The notes under the pieces: generated by a model
Database searches by the model: none
What the model was told of the DNA's origin: nothing
The model's input: the letters and a program-made list of their open reading frames with translations, nothing else
Program-made: the position numbers and the translations under genes
From: Tricholomella constricta
Taxonomy: Eukaryota > Basidiomycota > Agaricomycetes > Agaricales > Lyophyllaceae
DNA: 64,000 nt
Direction: 5' to 3'
Assembly: GCA_013368375.1 (NCBI GenBank)
Contig: JAACJP010000042.1
Span: 62,001-126,000, forward strand
Shown here: piece after piece, positions 44,327 through 54,522 of the stretch
Numbering within the stretch: the stretch's first letter is position 1
How the letters are laid out: every line of letters starts with the position of its first letter

Positions 44327-46378
44327 TTTCATCTGAAGCTTGATGAATACTCGGTAGTGACAGCAATCTGGTGGCAGCCACCGCTTCAAGTGGAGCTTGC
44401 ACGGCGATTTAGCGACATCTTGATCAACGACAACACTTATAACCGCAACCGCACTGGTTATCCCTTGAACGTTGGCATCACTATTGATGGTCACGGTGCT
44501 TCTCGAAATATTTGGTATGCATTCCATGCCGTCGAAGATCGTGCCCATTTCTCGTGGGTATTCAAATGCCATGTTGAAAGCGCAGGTGTTCCCCCGGAAT
44601 GCTTGCTCTCTGATCGACACAAGGCCCTGATTGCAGCGGCCGAACAAACCATTCCCCTCACCGAGCACTATTTCTGCATTCACCACCTAGGTGGTAATGT
44701 GGAGCAGAATCTCCGTCGCACACTTTCGCCAGACAGCTGGGCTCATTTCAAGAACACTTTTTGGGCTGTTTATCGATCGGTCTCGCCCGATGAATTTGAA
44801 CGGAAGTGGCAAGAGCTTACAGCACAGTTTCCCCCTGTTAAAAAGTACCTTGATGAAGAGCTCTATCCATGTCATAGCCAGTGGGCTTGGGCATACACGA
44901 GCTATCAGTTCACGTGTGGGGTGAGGACTAATGGCCGTGTCGAAGGCGAAAATCGTGTCAACAAGGCAATCGGAGGCCCCAAGAAAACACTCAAGCAGCT
45001 ATTTGATGGCTTGAATGAGCGAACTGATGGTCAGACTGTCCAAGAGTTGACCAAAGTACGAGATGTGAGTTTTCTTGTTGTATATCCTTCACCAGCTAAT
45101 GACATCTTTTGATTCAGTCGTCTCACCGGCAACACCCTACAAGCATTGAGAGCATTTTTCCGGGACCGCTCAATCTTTTAGGAAAATATGCTGGACCCTT
45201 TGCGCTAACAACATGCTTTACACAGATGGAAGCTAGTATGTATTATCGGACCGAGACCATGTTGCGTCCTGAGGGCATGCAAGATTGGGTGCAAATTATT
45301 TTGTCAGTGCATCGACATTATACTTACTCTGTTGCATAGCTGGAATATGCGGTTCGGGTCAGCCCCTCAGTCGGATATAATTGGGAAAATGGTGAAGAAT
45401 TGGTGCGTCATGATAAGGAATTTTTTTTCGTACTATGTCTGACTGCTGGATGTCTGTCATAGCACATGATGAACTCCTTCAAAAACGACAGTTCTCATAT
45501 ATCTACTTTGTTCTTGTTACAATTAATTCGTGGCCGAGGCCTTGCCGTCAAGCACCTCTTTCGGGTCACTCATATTGGAACACAGGCCTTACATATGGTT
45601 GCAGTTCTTGTTGACGATAACTATGTCTGTGACTCTTGCATGGGTATGAACCTGGGTCTCCCATGTCGGCACTATTTTCAAGTGTTAAGTGCTATGAGCC
45701 GGCTGAAATTCAACCTCGGTGTTGTGCGCCCCCGGTAAGCCCAATGTTCATGATATTCAAATGATATTCAAAGTCGGATCACATAGGTGGTATCAAGACA
45801 AAGATTTGAACTTGCAAAGCATCCCAGCAGTAGTAGCGAGGGAGGCTCAGACACAACGCCCCGATGCCAACCTCCCAGCCTCGCAACAGACCTCTCTCGT
45901 AACAGCCAACCCTCTCCAGACACCAAAACACCACACTCCGCCTGTACCACCCCCCACCCAAACTGTCCCTGCTCGCACAGTGTACCACGAAGCAAACGCC
46001 GCCCTACGGCCGCTGACGAGTGCTGTTCAGACTCAAGAACAGCTCGATGAACTGCTGGATGACCTGGATGAGCTTCGGTAGGTCCAGTGTATGAGCAGTG
46101 ATGAATAAAAGAACTCACGACAATTTTTAGTGCTGCTCGTCGTCGGGCTACAGAGGAGGACCAGATACATGATCCACCCATCTCAAATCCAAAAGGGAGA
46201 CCCCGGACACAGCAGATGACCGGAGCAATTGAAGGCCCCGCTAGAGGAGGTGGGGCTAGAAGAGGCCTACGAGGGCAGTCGTCTGGGAGGAAGTGCGGTG
46301 TTTGTCGCGCCATCGGTCATACATGAGCCAATTGTCCTGTGCTGCTTTCCGGCGAGCCACTGTCACATAGATAAATAG
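44327..46378 (+). pseudogene. MULE transposase, catalytic and C-terminal exons
   Basis: Exons are 44327-45064, 45118-45288, 45340-45402, 45463-45734, 45787-46077 and 46131-46378 (introns 51-60 bp). The catalytic core shows ILINDNTYNRN, NVGITIDGHGASRNIWYAF, ECLLSDRHKALI and TEHYFCIHHLGGNVEQNLR, typical of the MULE DDE transposase. It ends with RVEGENRVNKAIGGPKKTL. A SWIM-like zinc motif follows, CDSCMGMNLGLPCRHYF (about 45630-45680). A polar tail leads to a CCHC knuckle, CGVCRAIGHT-stop-ANC, where TGA at 46324-46326 replaces a probable Arg codon. Together with 29502-30240 and 30726-30966 it is one gene, split by the solo LTR and B2. Confidence 0.88.
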
Positions 46379-46729
46379 TGAATATTTACCTTTTTCTGAC
46401 CGTAAGAGTGAGTGACATGGAGAAGGAGTAGCAGATACAATTGTACTCACGGGCGCTGTCACCATCGAGGCCTGAGTTCGCACCGATGGACTCCGACCAG
46501 AACCACCCCCTGATTCTGAACTGATGACACCGGTCCGATGCGCGTGCTTGTACCTCATCAGAAAGGTGTATGTGTTGCGTTATGCTTGCTCGCGATCGGG
46601 ACAAGTGGATGTGGACTGGATCATTCAAAATTTTGCGTTGGCATTCAGGGCAGGTAATAACGTCACTTGTTTGTTTCTCGGATTCTTGCTCTCAGATTCT
46701 TGCACCCAGGTTTCCATACAAGCGTCAAA

Positions 46730-46778
46730 AAGAAACCCGGGTTTCTCTGAGAAACGGGGTTTCCAAATAGTTTTATCC
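46730..46778. repeat. Right terminal inverted repeat of MULE
   Basis: Complement of 27284-27332, followed by GAAGATGAG. The 350 bp before it (46379-46729) hold no gene. Confidence 0.9.
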
Positions 46779-46787
46779 GAAGATGAG

Positions 46788-49700
46788 TCGCTGTCCGACG
46801 CAGTGCGACACCTGCAAGGACGAGGTCAAAGCCGATCGGTGCGCATGTACCAGAGTGCACGCAGGAATCCGCGCCTGTCAAGCTGACGGCATCCCGATGA
46901 CTGAGCCCGACCTACGAGCCCCAACCAACCCATACGTTGAGGACAACTCTGACGATGACGAGTTCCTCCCCTACACTCCGATCCTGGAGGAACCCGACCC
47001 AGAGTCCGACGACTTTCTGGTGGAAACCTTCCTGAACAGCGATCACATCTTCGCGACCGCGATCCACCCGACTCCGACCGCGGAACATATTTGGGCCAGC
47101 CAAACAACATCGCAGCGACTTGCGGAAGCGCACGCTGCTAACTCCGTGCCCAAAACGTTCCGTCCGCCCACCCACCTCCACGACTTTGAAGACGTCTTCT
47201 CCAAAGTCGCGTTCGATGAGCTCCCAGAGCGCAAACAATGGGATCATGCCATCGAACTGGAGCCGGGCGCGTCGCCGACCGGCACGAAGGTCTACCCGCT
47301 GTCACCGGCGGAACAGGTTGAACTCGACGTGTTCCTCAAAGAGAACCTCGAGACAGGTCGTATCCGACCGTCCAAGTCGCCCATGGCATCGCCGGTCTTC
47401 TTCATCAAGAAGAAGGACGGGTCGCTCCGACTGGTACAGGACTATCGGACGCTCAATGCGCTCACAGTGAAGAACCGATACCCGCTGCCCCTCATTAGCG
47501 AACTGGTGAATAACCTTCGCGGCGCGCGGAACCTCACCAAGCTGGACGTCCAATGGGGGTACAACAACGTTCGGATCAAGGAAGGCGACGAGTGGAAGGC
47601 AGCGTTTCGGACGAACCGCGGTCTCTTCGAGCCGCTTGTCATGTTCTTTGGCCTCACGAACAGCCCCGCCACATTTCAGACCATGATGAATGATATCTTC
47701 CGCGATCTGATCGCTGAAGGTGTTGTTTGCGTGTACCTCGACGACATCTTGATTTATACCAAGACTCTAGAGGAACACCGTCGGGTCGCGCGACTAGTAC
47801 TGGACCGACTCCGCAAACATCAGTTGTTCTTCAAGCCCCAGAAATGTGAATTCGAGCAGACCAAGATAGAGTATCTCGGACTGATCATCTCGCAAGGGCA
47901 AGCGGAGATGGACCCTGTTAAGGTCGCTGGGGTGTTGGAATGGCCGGCGCCGAAGAACAAGAAGGAAGTGCAAGCGTTCCTAGGCTTCACTAACTTCTAC
48001 CGACGGTTCATCCAGGACTTCTCGCATCACGCCCGACCCCTGTTCGATCTGACGGGCAAGGACGTCGCCTGGCGATGGGGAGAGTCGGAGCAGTCAGCCT
48101 TTGGCCTTCTGAAGTCGGCGATCACATCGGGGCCCGTTCTCATGTTCCCCGACGACGACCGACCATACCGCATTGAAGCCAATTCGTCTGACTTCGCAAC
48201 GGGCGTGGTCCTGTCGCAAGAGTCGCCGTCCGACGGCAAATGGCACCCTGTCGCATTCTACTCGAAGAGCTTGAACGCCATCGAGCAGAACTACGAGATC
48301 CATGACAAGGAGATGCTAGCAATCATCCGGTCTCTGGAGGAGTGGCGACACTTCGTAGAAGGTGCAAAGCACAAGGTGGAGATCTGGACCGACCACAAGA
48401 ATCTTGAGTACTTCCTCACCGCGAAGAAACTCAATCGACGTCAAGCCCGATGGTCGCTCTACCTCGCCAACTTCGACTTCGCCCTCCACCACCGTCCTGG
48501 CCGTAGCATGGGCAAGCCCGATGCGCTATCGCGTCGCTCCGACCACGGCGACGGAAGTGCTGACAACGCCGACATTGTACTGCTCAAACCTGAGTTCTTC
48601 GCGGTTCGCGCAACTGAAGGTCTTGTATTGGTCGGAGAAGAGGATGACGTGCTGAAGGCAATTCGCAAGGGCAACCGCGATGGCACACAGGAGGATGCGG
48701 TCGCGAAAGCGGCGCAGCTGGTCAAGGCATTCAAGATCGCTGGTCGCTCCCTTCGCTTTGGCGAGTGGGGAGAGGAAGGCGGTCTGCTCACGTTCCGTGG
48801 ACGGATCTATGTCCCGAACGTTCCTGACCTCCGCCGACGCATTGTGGAGCACCACCACGACTCCAAGGTCGCCGGTCACCCAGGTCGCTGGAAGACATTA
48901 GAGCTGGTGTCGCGCAACTACTGGTGGCCCCAGATGTCGCGCTTTATCGGTTCTTACACCAGCACCTGCGACATGTGCTTGCGCACGAAACCCCGCCGCC
49001 AACTCCCCGTCGGACAGCTGCAGCCGCTCCCCATTCCTGAAGGCCGATGGAATGTCGTGTCGGTCGACTTCATCACCGAACTCCCCAAGTCCAATGGCCA
49101 CGACGCGATCATGAACGTCGTGGACTCGGTCGGAAAGCGCGCGCACTTCATCGCGTCGCACACGACTGTTCGGCTTTGGGGGCTGCAAACCTTTACCGTC
49201 GCCATGTCTGGAAGCTCCACGGTCTCCCAGATGCCTTCGTCTCCGATCGAGGTCCACAGTTTGTCGCTGAGTTCACGCGCGAACTGTACCGACTCCTGGG
49301 TATCAAGCTGTCGGCTTCGACGGCATACCACCCGCAGACCGACGGACAGACCGAACGCGTCAACCAGGAGCTGGAACAGTTCTTGCGGGTCTTCTGCAAC
49401 GAGCGTCAGAACGACTGGGAGGACCTTCTGCCTGACGCCGAATTCAGTTACAACAACCATGTACATTCGGCGACGCAACAGACCCCCTTCCTGCTTGACA
49501 CTGGTCGGCATCCACGCATGGGCTTTGAGCCGCGCCGGGGCGCTTCCAAAAACGAGTCGGCCGACGAGTTCGTAGAGCGCATGAAGGAAGCACAGGAAGA
49601 AGCCAAGGCGGCGCTTTCAAAGGCCAAAGACGACATGGAGCGGTATTACAACCAGCGACACGCCCCAACGCCCGACTACCAGCCTGGCGACAAGGTGTAC

Positions 49701-50258
49701 TTGGACGCGACCGACATTTCCACGACCCGACCGTCTAAGAAACTGTCGCATCGCTACCTTGGCCCTTTTGTCGTGCAAAGGCGAGTCGGCCCGCTCACAT
49801 ACCGCCTCCTGCTGCCTCAGTCCATGAAGCGCATCCACCCAGTCTTCCACGTCGTAAAGCTCATCCCCGCCATCGCTGATCCGATCGAAGGTCGTCGGTC
49901 CGATCCCCCTGCTCCCCCCGACATAATCGACGATGAACCCCATTACGAAGTAGAAAAGATCCTCGACAGCCGCACCTTCCGCAAGAAACTACAGTACAAG
50001 GTCCTGTGGAAAGGCTATGGTTACGAAGAAGCTTCATGGGAACCTCGCGAAAATGTTGCCGCTCCTGATCTGGTACGCAAGTTCCACCGCGACAACCCCG
50101 ACGCTGCCCGCCACATTCGTGGCATGTTCACATTATCCCCGGCTGTCTTCGCCACCGTCACCCCGCACCGAGTCGTTGCGATTCAAAAGGGGGGTGATGT
50201 TAGGGGAACACCCGTTCGTGCCCTCCTACGCTCATCGACTGCCCCTCGACACGTGTGA
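46788..50258 (+). pseudogene. pol: Element A pol: RT, RNase H, integrase, chromodomain (one frameshift)
   Basis: The open frame runs from the MULE boundary to about 49166, then shifts by one base and continues to 50258, inside the LTR. RT has the SRLVQDYRTLNALT-type start, KLDVQWGYNNVRI, MFFGLTNSPATFQ and catalytic VYLDDILIY (47733-47744). RNase H shows YRIEANSSDFATGVVL and EIWTDHKNLEYF. Integrase has the HHCC finger (HHHDS...CDMC, about 48850-48975) and D-D-E residues in SVDFITELP, FVSDRGPQF and TDGQTERVNQELEQF. The C-terminal chromodomain reads YEVEKILDSR, YKVLWKGYGYEEASWEP (about 49942-50100); in this family it directs integration to marked chromatin. Only the frameshift near 49167 breaks this 1,150-codon region. 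Confidence 0.93.
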
Positions 50259-50587
50259 TCGCTCCTGCCTGATCGCGATCCCGACCCTGATGCTCTGACT
50301 CCTGTCGTTTCCCTCCCTTCCCTGTTTAGGCCTGACACTGTTTTCCGATCACCCGACATCCCGACGACGGTTACCATCAGACAGCATCCGGAACCGCTCG
50401 TTATTATCACATGTACAGTACACTCGTATATAGCCGGCCCCCTGGCATCTGGGAATCCATTACACTATTCTCTTTGGATTCCCCTTTGCCAGGTAAGCCT
50501 TACTTACCTTCGTTTGCTGTACATCAATATAATTTTGGATTCCCCTTTGCCAGCACGACTAAGCTCTGCTCTAAGGTCGCCCTAACA
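50198..50587 (+). repeat. 3' LTR of element A
   Basis: 390 bp, same ends as 14484-14873, with about 17 mostly transition differences. Preceded by a purine tract ending GGGGGGTGA. Confidence 0.95.
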
Positions 50588-51783
50588 GATTGAGTACTAG
50601 ACGGAAACCACAACAGCAGGTGCATGGAAATTTTGGCCAATATCTGGACCAGATAGTGGGCGGATAGTGCAGCAAAAATCTGGATGAATTGTGCAGTAGA
50701 ACTGCATGGACAAGGTATACAGAAATCGTGCCCAGAACTCAGATTGTGTACTGCACGGCAACCACAGCAGGAGGTGCACAGAAACTTCAGCTGATGTCCG
50801 GATTGGATAGTATATAGATGGTACAGCAACAACCCTACCAAGACATCCAACAGTGGGTGCTCAGAAATAACAGTCAACATTACTGTCCATGGCTTCTATT
50901 CACTTTCCACTGTAAGCCTTAGCTTCTGTCTGTGCATGCCTGTTCTGCTCTTGTGCATGTTTGTACTGTTACTTTGATGCGACTTCTGTGTTCTATTTGC
51001 TATGGTCCTTGGGAACTTCCATGCATTTAATGCTGCAGCTTTTAATACCTTTGTCCTGTGGATTTGTGCTGTGCTTTCCATCCAGTTTTGATCTACTTTC
51101 TACTTCAGAACATTGTTTCTCTCAATTAGAATAGAAAATAATGTGCAGAAACTGTGCAAACTTTGCAAGGATTGAGAGACCTTGCAGCAGAAGTGATCAG
51201 ATAATGTTTGCGCAGTTTACCTACTGATCAGGCAGGTTTAGCCAGTGTGCACAATTCATTGTCACCAATTGTGCATCACAATTGTGTGCAGAAACACCAC
51301 ACATCTAGGGCCTGAGATGGAAACCCACATTGGAAAGTAAAGTGAGTATGGGAAGGGCAGCAAAAAACCCCCTGCTGTATGTTTTTGTGCACTGTGTGCA
51401 AGAGATTCTGTGCACAATCCTATCCAGCTGCCAGCTATTGTTTCGATGCACCTTCTGTAGATTCTGTGTGCTATCCAATCTGTGGTGTTGCTGTATTATT
51501 TGTGCACTATCCAATCCCATGATCAGCCAGAATTCTCATGCTCTCGCTGCTGTAGCTTCCGTGCAGTACTTGATCTGGGTTTTGGGCACAATTTCTGCAT
51601 ATGTTGTGCCTTAGTTTCCATGCACGGATTGTTGCTGTACTACCTGTGAACTATCCAGTCCGGACTTTGGCCACAATTTCCATGCACCTGCTGCTGTAGT
51701 TTTTGGATAGCTGGCTCTCGACTGTTCACATCAATCAGCAGCTCGACCTCATTTGACAGGATCTGCTCCAAAGCGCACCATCC
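50588..51783. repeat. AT-rich stretch with repeated and inverted motifs
   Basis: Variants of CAGCAGGTGCATGGAAA and TGTGCAGAAAC recur in both orientations. A pair of about 50 bp (about 50609-50660 and the complement at 51645-51705) is clearly inverted. It may be the subterminal region of element C or a fold-back element. No gene is seen. Confidence 0.5.
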
Positions 51784-52277
51784 ATGAAATGCAAGGTTGT
51801 AAAGGTGGCATTCTTCCAAAAAATGCTGATGCTATACCGTCATCGCAAAACAGTGCCATACAATTCGCAGCTAAGAGGTGCACGTCATATTTGGGCAATT
51901 GGCGAGGAACTTTCAGCAGGCCTGCACACTCGCCTCTGTGGTATCGTCAACATCGAGGAGTCACACTGGGTGGCAGTGGCCGTTGAGACAGATTCAGACT
52001 TGAGGATATGGTATGGTGACTCACTTTGTGGCACACACACCGAGGTTCAGGTGGTCTTGGAGTGGTGGCTAAACGAGCATTTTGTGAGCAATGTTCACAT
52101 TGAAGAGCTGCCTATCTCGAAGCAAACTGATATGCACTTGCATTCGGTCTTGGCTCTGAATTCTCTGGAGCATTTCTGCCATCCTGACGTGGTTGGCCTT
52201 CTCAGCCCAAGTGATGCCGCTGATGCACGCATCACCTCCTTCATACGGGTAGCCAAGCATGACCTGGATTCTGTAAG
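51784..52277 (+). pseudogene. Element C: Ulp1-like peptidase domain, catalytic Cys lost
   Basis: The frame encodes RHIWAIGEELSAGLHTRLCG, then VNIEESHWVAVAVE (catalytic His at 51964) and RIWYGDSLCG (Asp at about 52018), followed by HLHSVLALNSLEHFCHP (about 52135). The order and spacing are those of transposon-borne Ulp1 domains, where the last block normally reads H-S-C-G. Here the Cys position is His and the following Gly is Ser. A GTAAGC donor ends the exon at 52277, and an acceptor near 52323 joins RPPVKHLPFDQILSFI. The start is not clear. No de-SUMOylating activity is expected. Confidence 0.65.
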
Positions 52278-52381
52278 CTGAGCCACCTGTTCTACAGAGG
52301 ATATACTGACCGTGATGATGTAGAGGCCTCCTGTTAAACATCTTCCCTTCGATCAAATTCTCAGCTTCATCAGCGTACAAG

Positions 52382-53683
52382 ATGGGCAGCGCTTCTGCTG
52401 TCCAGCCGACACCACTGTCCCTCGACAACTCAGTGCCGGGCAAGGGCCATGTTACATCCGATATGAACAAGGCTCCTGATTTGGTAGCCCCACCAACGGC
52501 TCTTAAAGGACTGCGATCAGGAAGTGGTAACCCCAGGCCAAAGAAAATTACTGACTTTTTTGGAGCTGCATCGGAGGAAAAAGCAGCTGAAGATCGAGCT
52601 CGGGCATGTGAAGAATGGCAAGAGAATCATGTCTGGAACAGCACACAAGAGAAGGCATGCACTGCTAAGGCAGCTGAAGAAAAGAGAGAGAAGGGGGCTG
52701 CTCGAGCACAAGCGTTTTGGGACAGGAAGGTCGAGGCTGAGAAAGCACAAGGTCTGCATGACAAGAAGGAAAAGTGTGTCCAGAGACTCAAGGTGATGCT
52801 TCCCTGGCTGATGCTGATGTGCGCTAGCTAAATCACATGCCCTGTAGTCAATGCAACTTGTATCAGATGGGGCACCATCTCTGAATGTTGCGAAATCTTC
52901 GAGACCCCACTGCACATTCAAAGAAGGAGTGAGGCAGGACCGAGGAGCAGTGGGTCAGCCGCGCGAAAAGGAATACAAGGCTGCTGCGTTGACGAACTGG
53001 ATGACACCCTTGATCTGGTCAATGATTGCCAGGGCTGCGATACAAGTCGGATCCGAGATGTCGCTGAGCGCAATTGTAAAGGAGCTGAAGAAGAAAGACC
53101 CTGTCATTTTTGCAAAGCTTGCACCGCAGACAGTTGGTTCATGGATTGGCCATGATGGAAATGTGCCTTTGTGGAGTAAGAAAACACTTGCTCAGGTGGA
53201 GAGGGGAAATAAATCTGGAGGGCTGACTACTCGTGTCGGGGTCTTGGTAAGTTTGTCCTCACCAACTCGGTGGAGGATTGCTGATCAGGACATGGCTGGT
53301 AACATTAGATGAAATATCCTGAACAAGCCACAAAGATCTTGCATTACCTCAATGGCCTCTGTGATGCGCATGTTGCCCTTACTTTGAACACGATCCGTGG
53401 CGTGATGATTGGACATCTGGAGCACAGTGCCCCTCAAGTGTTTTGCGAACCTTCACCTGACGGCACTCTCTTTCGTTGTTCTGAGGCTTCCATTGCAAAA
53501 TTTATTCGCCGTGCGCTTGGCTGGAGTATGCGCCGCTCGGCACGGGCAGGTCATAAAATTCCAACAAATGCAGACGAGATCATGCGAAAGGCCATCGTCC
53601 GAGCGGTGTATGTTGTGAAGGATCATGCTATTCTGTCCGCCCTGATAGCAAACAGCGACCAGACCCAAACAGCACTGGCCCAG
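52382..53683 (+). pseudogene. Element C: DDE transposase, N-terminal part, split by Plavaka element
   Basis: Exons read 52382-52790, about 52848-53247 and 53310-53683. The first carries RPKKITDFFG and a charged coiled coil (EEKAAEDRARACEEW...). The second has KEYKAAALTNWMTPLIWSMI and VGSWIGHDGNVPLWS. The third encodes a helix-turn-helix-like region (FRCSEASIAKFIRRALGWSM, RRSARAGHKIP) and the first catalytic block LIANSDQTQTALAQ, typical of DDE transposases in mushrooms. The Plavaka element begins after 53683; the frame resumes at 63561 as GCHMTYAKIGANQV. The exact superfamily (pogo/Tc1-like or other) is not certain. A frameshift near 52440 separates this from the Ulp1-like part. Confidence 0.75.
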
Positions 53684-54110
53684 CACTGCAGGCAGCCATC
53701 AATGTCTGCTGAGAAACACTCAATAGAAAGATGGTTTCTGGCTTCTTAGGAAACACTTACTAAATACATGCAAATAGTTCTTTTGGAAATACCAAGGAAA
53801 CAGATCAAAAGTTTTTAGAGAAATTCACTATATTTATTTCTGTGGAAACATGCAGGGTACACTACAAGTGTTTCCGCAGTAAAAGGCTGGAAACATCGTT
53901 CAAGGACAAAGGGAACCCACATATCACCGGAGGCATTTGCCACGGCATGTTGAACAATATGAATTCAGTTCACTTGACATGTACATCAAGTGGCATCACG
54001 CAATTGATTACATAAAATTGACTTTTTGGTAGTCGGTAGTCGGAAATTCGGCAAATTTCGGCAAACTAGAATCCGAGTACCGGATTTTGGAATTTTGAAA
54101 TCGAACTCAG
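53684..54110. repeat. Left terminal inverted region of the Plavaka element
   Basis: CACTGC start, then a TTCTTrGGAAACAC motif (53741) repeated in variants. The best-conserved inverted segment is 53920-54010 (CACCGGAGGCATTT, CACTTGACATGTACATCAAG). Its partner is at 63225-63345. Confidence 0.8.
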
Positions 54111-54522
54111 AATCAAACTCGGAAATAGGCTGCACGCTCACAATCACTCATAATCAGATTAGTTCTTTTCTCAACCTTCAGCCTTTACTCTCCCCTTGTC
54201 CCCACATTGTGAGTTCTTGTCATAACTTTCAATTCATTTATTTCATACTGATACTGATGCAGTTTGCAACTTGTAAGGTGGTAGGTATACAATCAAATAA
54301 CCCAGTATATCCGATCACTGATTATTTTTCTCTTATCTACAGATCTCAACAGCTGCATCCAGATTCTCTGATTTCTGGCATCTCTATCTGGTCTTTGAGA
54401 GCCTGAGTTTTGATTTCTGGTGTCTGGTCTGGTCTTTGAGAGCTTGAGTTCCAGTCTTCTGGATATGTTTGGCATCTGCTCTGCTTGCTTGTCGCTCTGG
54501 TCTTTTCTGGGTATCTGAGAAA

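Larger units (their letters stand above)
27284..46778 (+). mobile_element. MULE (Mutator-like) DNA transposon, carrying two further insertions
   Basis: It has terminal inverted repeats of about 49 bp (GGATAAAACTATTTGGAAAC... at 27284-27332 and its complement at 46730-46778, one mismatch). The 9-bp duplication GAAGATGAG lies at 27275-27283 and 46779-46787. Nine-base duplications and the transposase type identify the Mutator superfamily. Without the solo LTR and B2, the element is about 5.7 kb. On the plus strand it encodes a Ulp1-like peptidase region and a multi-exon transposase. Several in-frame stops make it inactive. Confidence 0.93.
14484..50587 (+). mobile_element. Element A: chromodomain Ty3/Gypsy retrotransposon, interrupted twice
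   Basis: It is bounded by 390-bp LTRs starting TGTTAGGGGAAC and ending GTCGCCCTAACA. Its own sequence (about 6.2 kb) is 14484-16750, 27179-27283 and 46788-50587; the rest is element B1 and a MULE. The order is gag with a CCHC knuckle, retropepsin, RT, RNase H, integrase and a C-terminal chromodomain, i.e. a chromovirus. A purine run ending GGGGGGTGA (about 50184-50197) abuts the 3' LTR. No TGG-type primer site follows the 5' LTR (GCAGAATAG), which could mean self-priming. The LTRs differ at about 17 positions, mainly transitions. The outer flanks (LINE on the left, unrelated on the right) share no 5-bp duplication. Confidence 0.95.
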
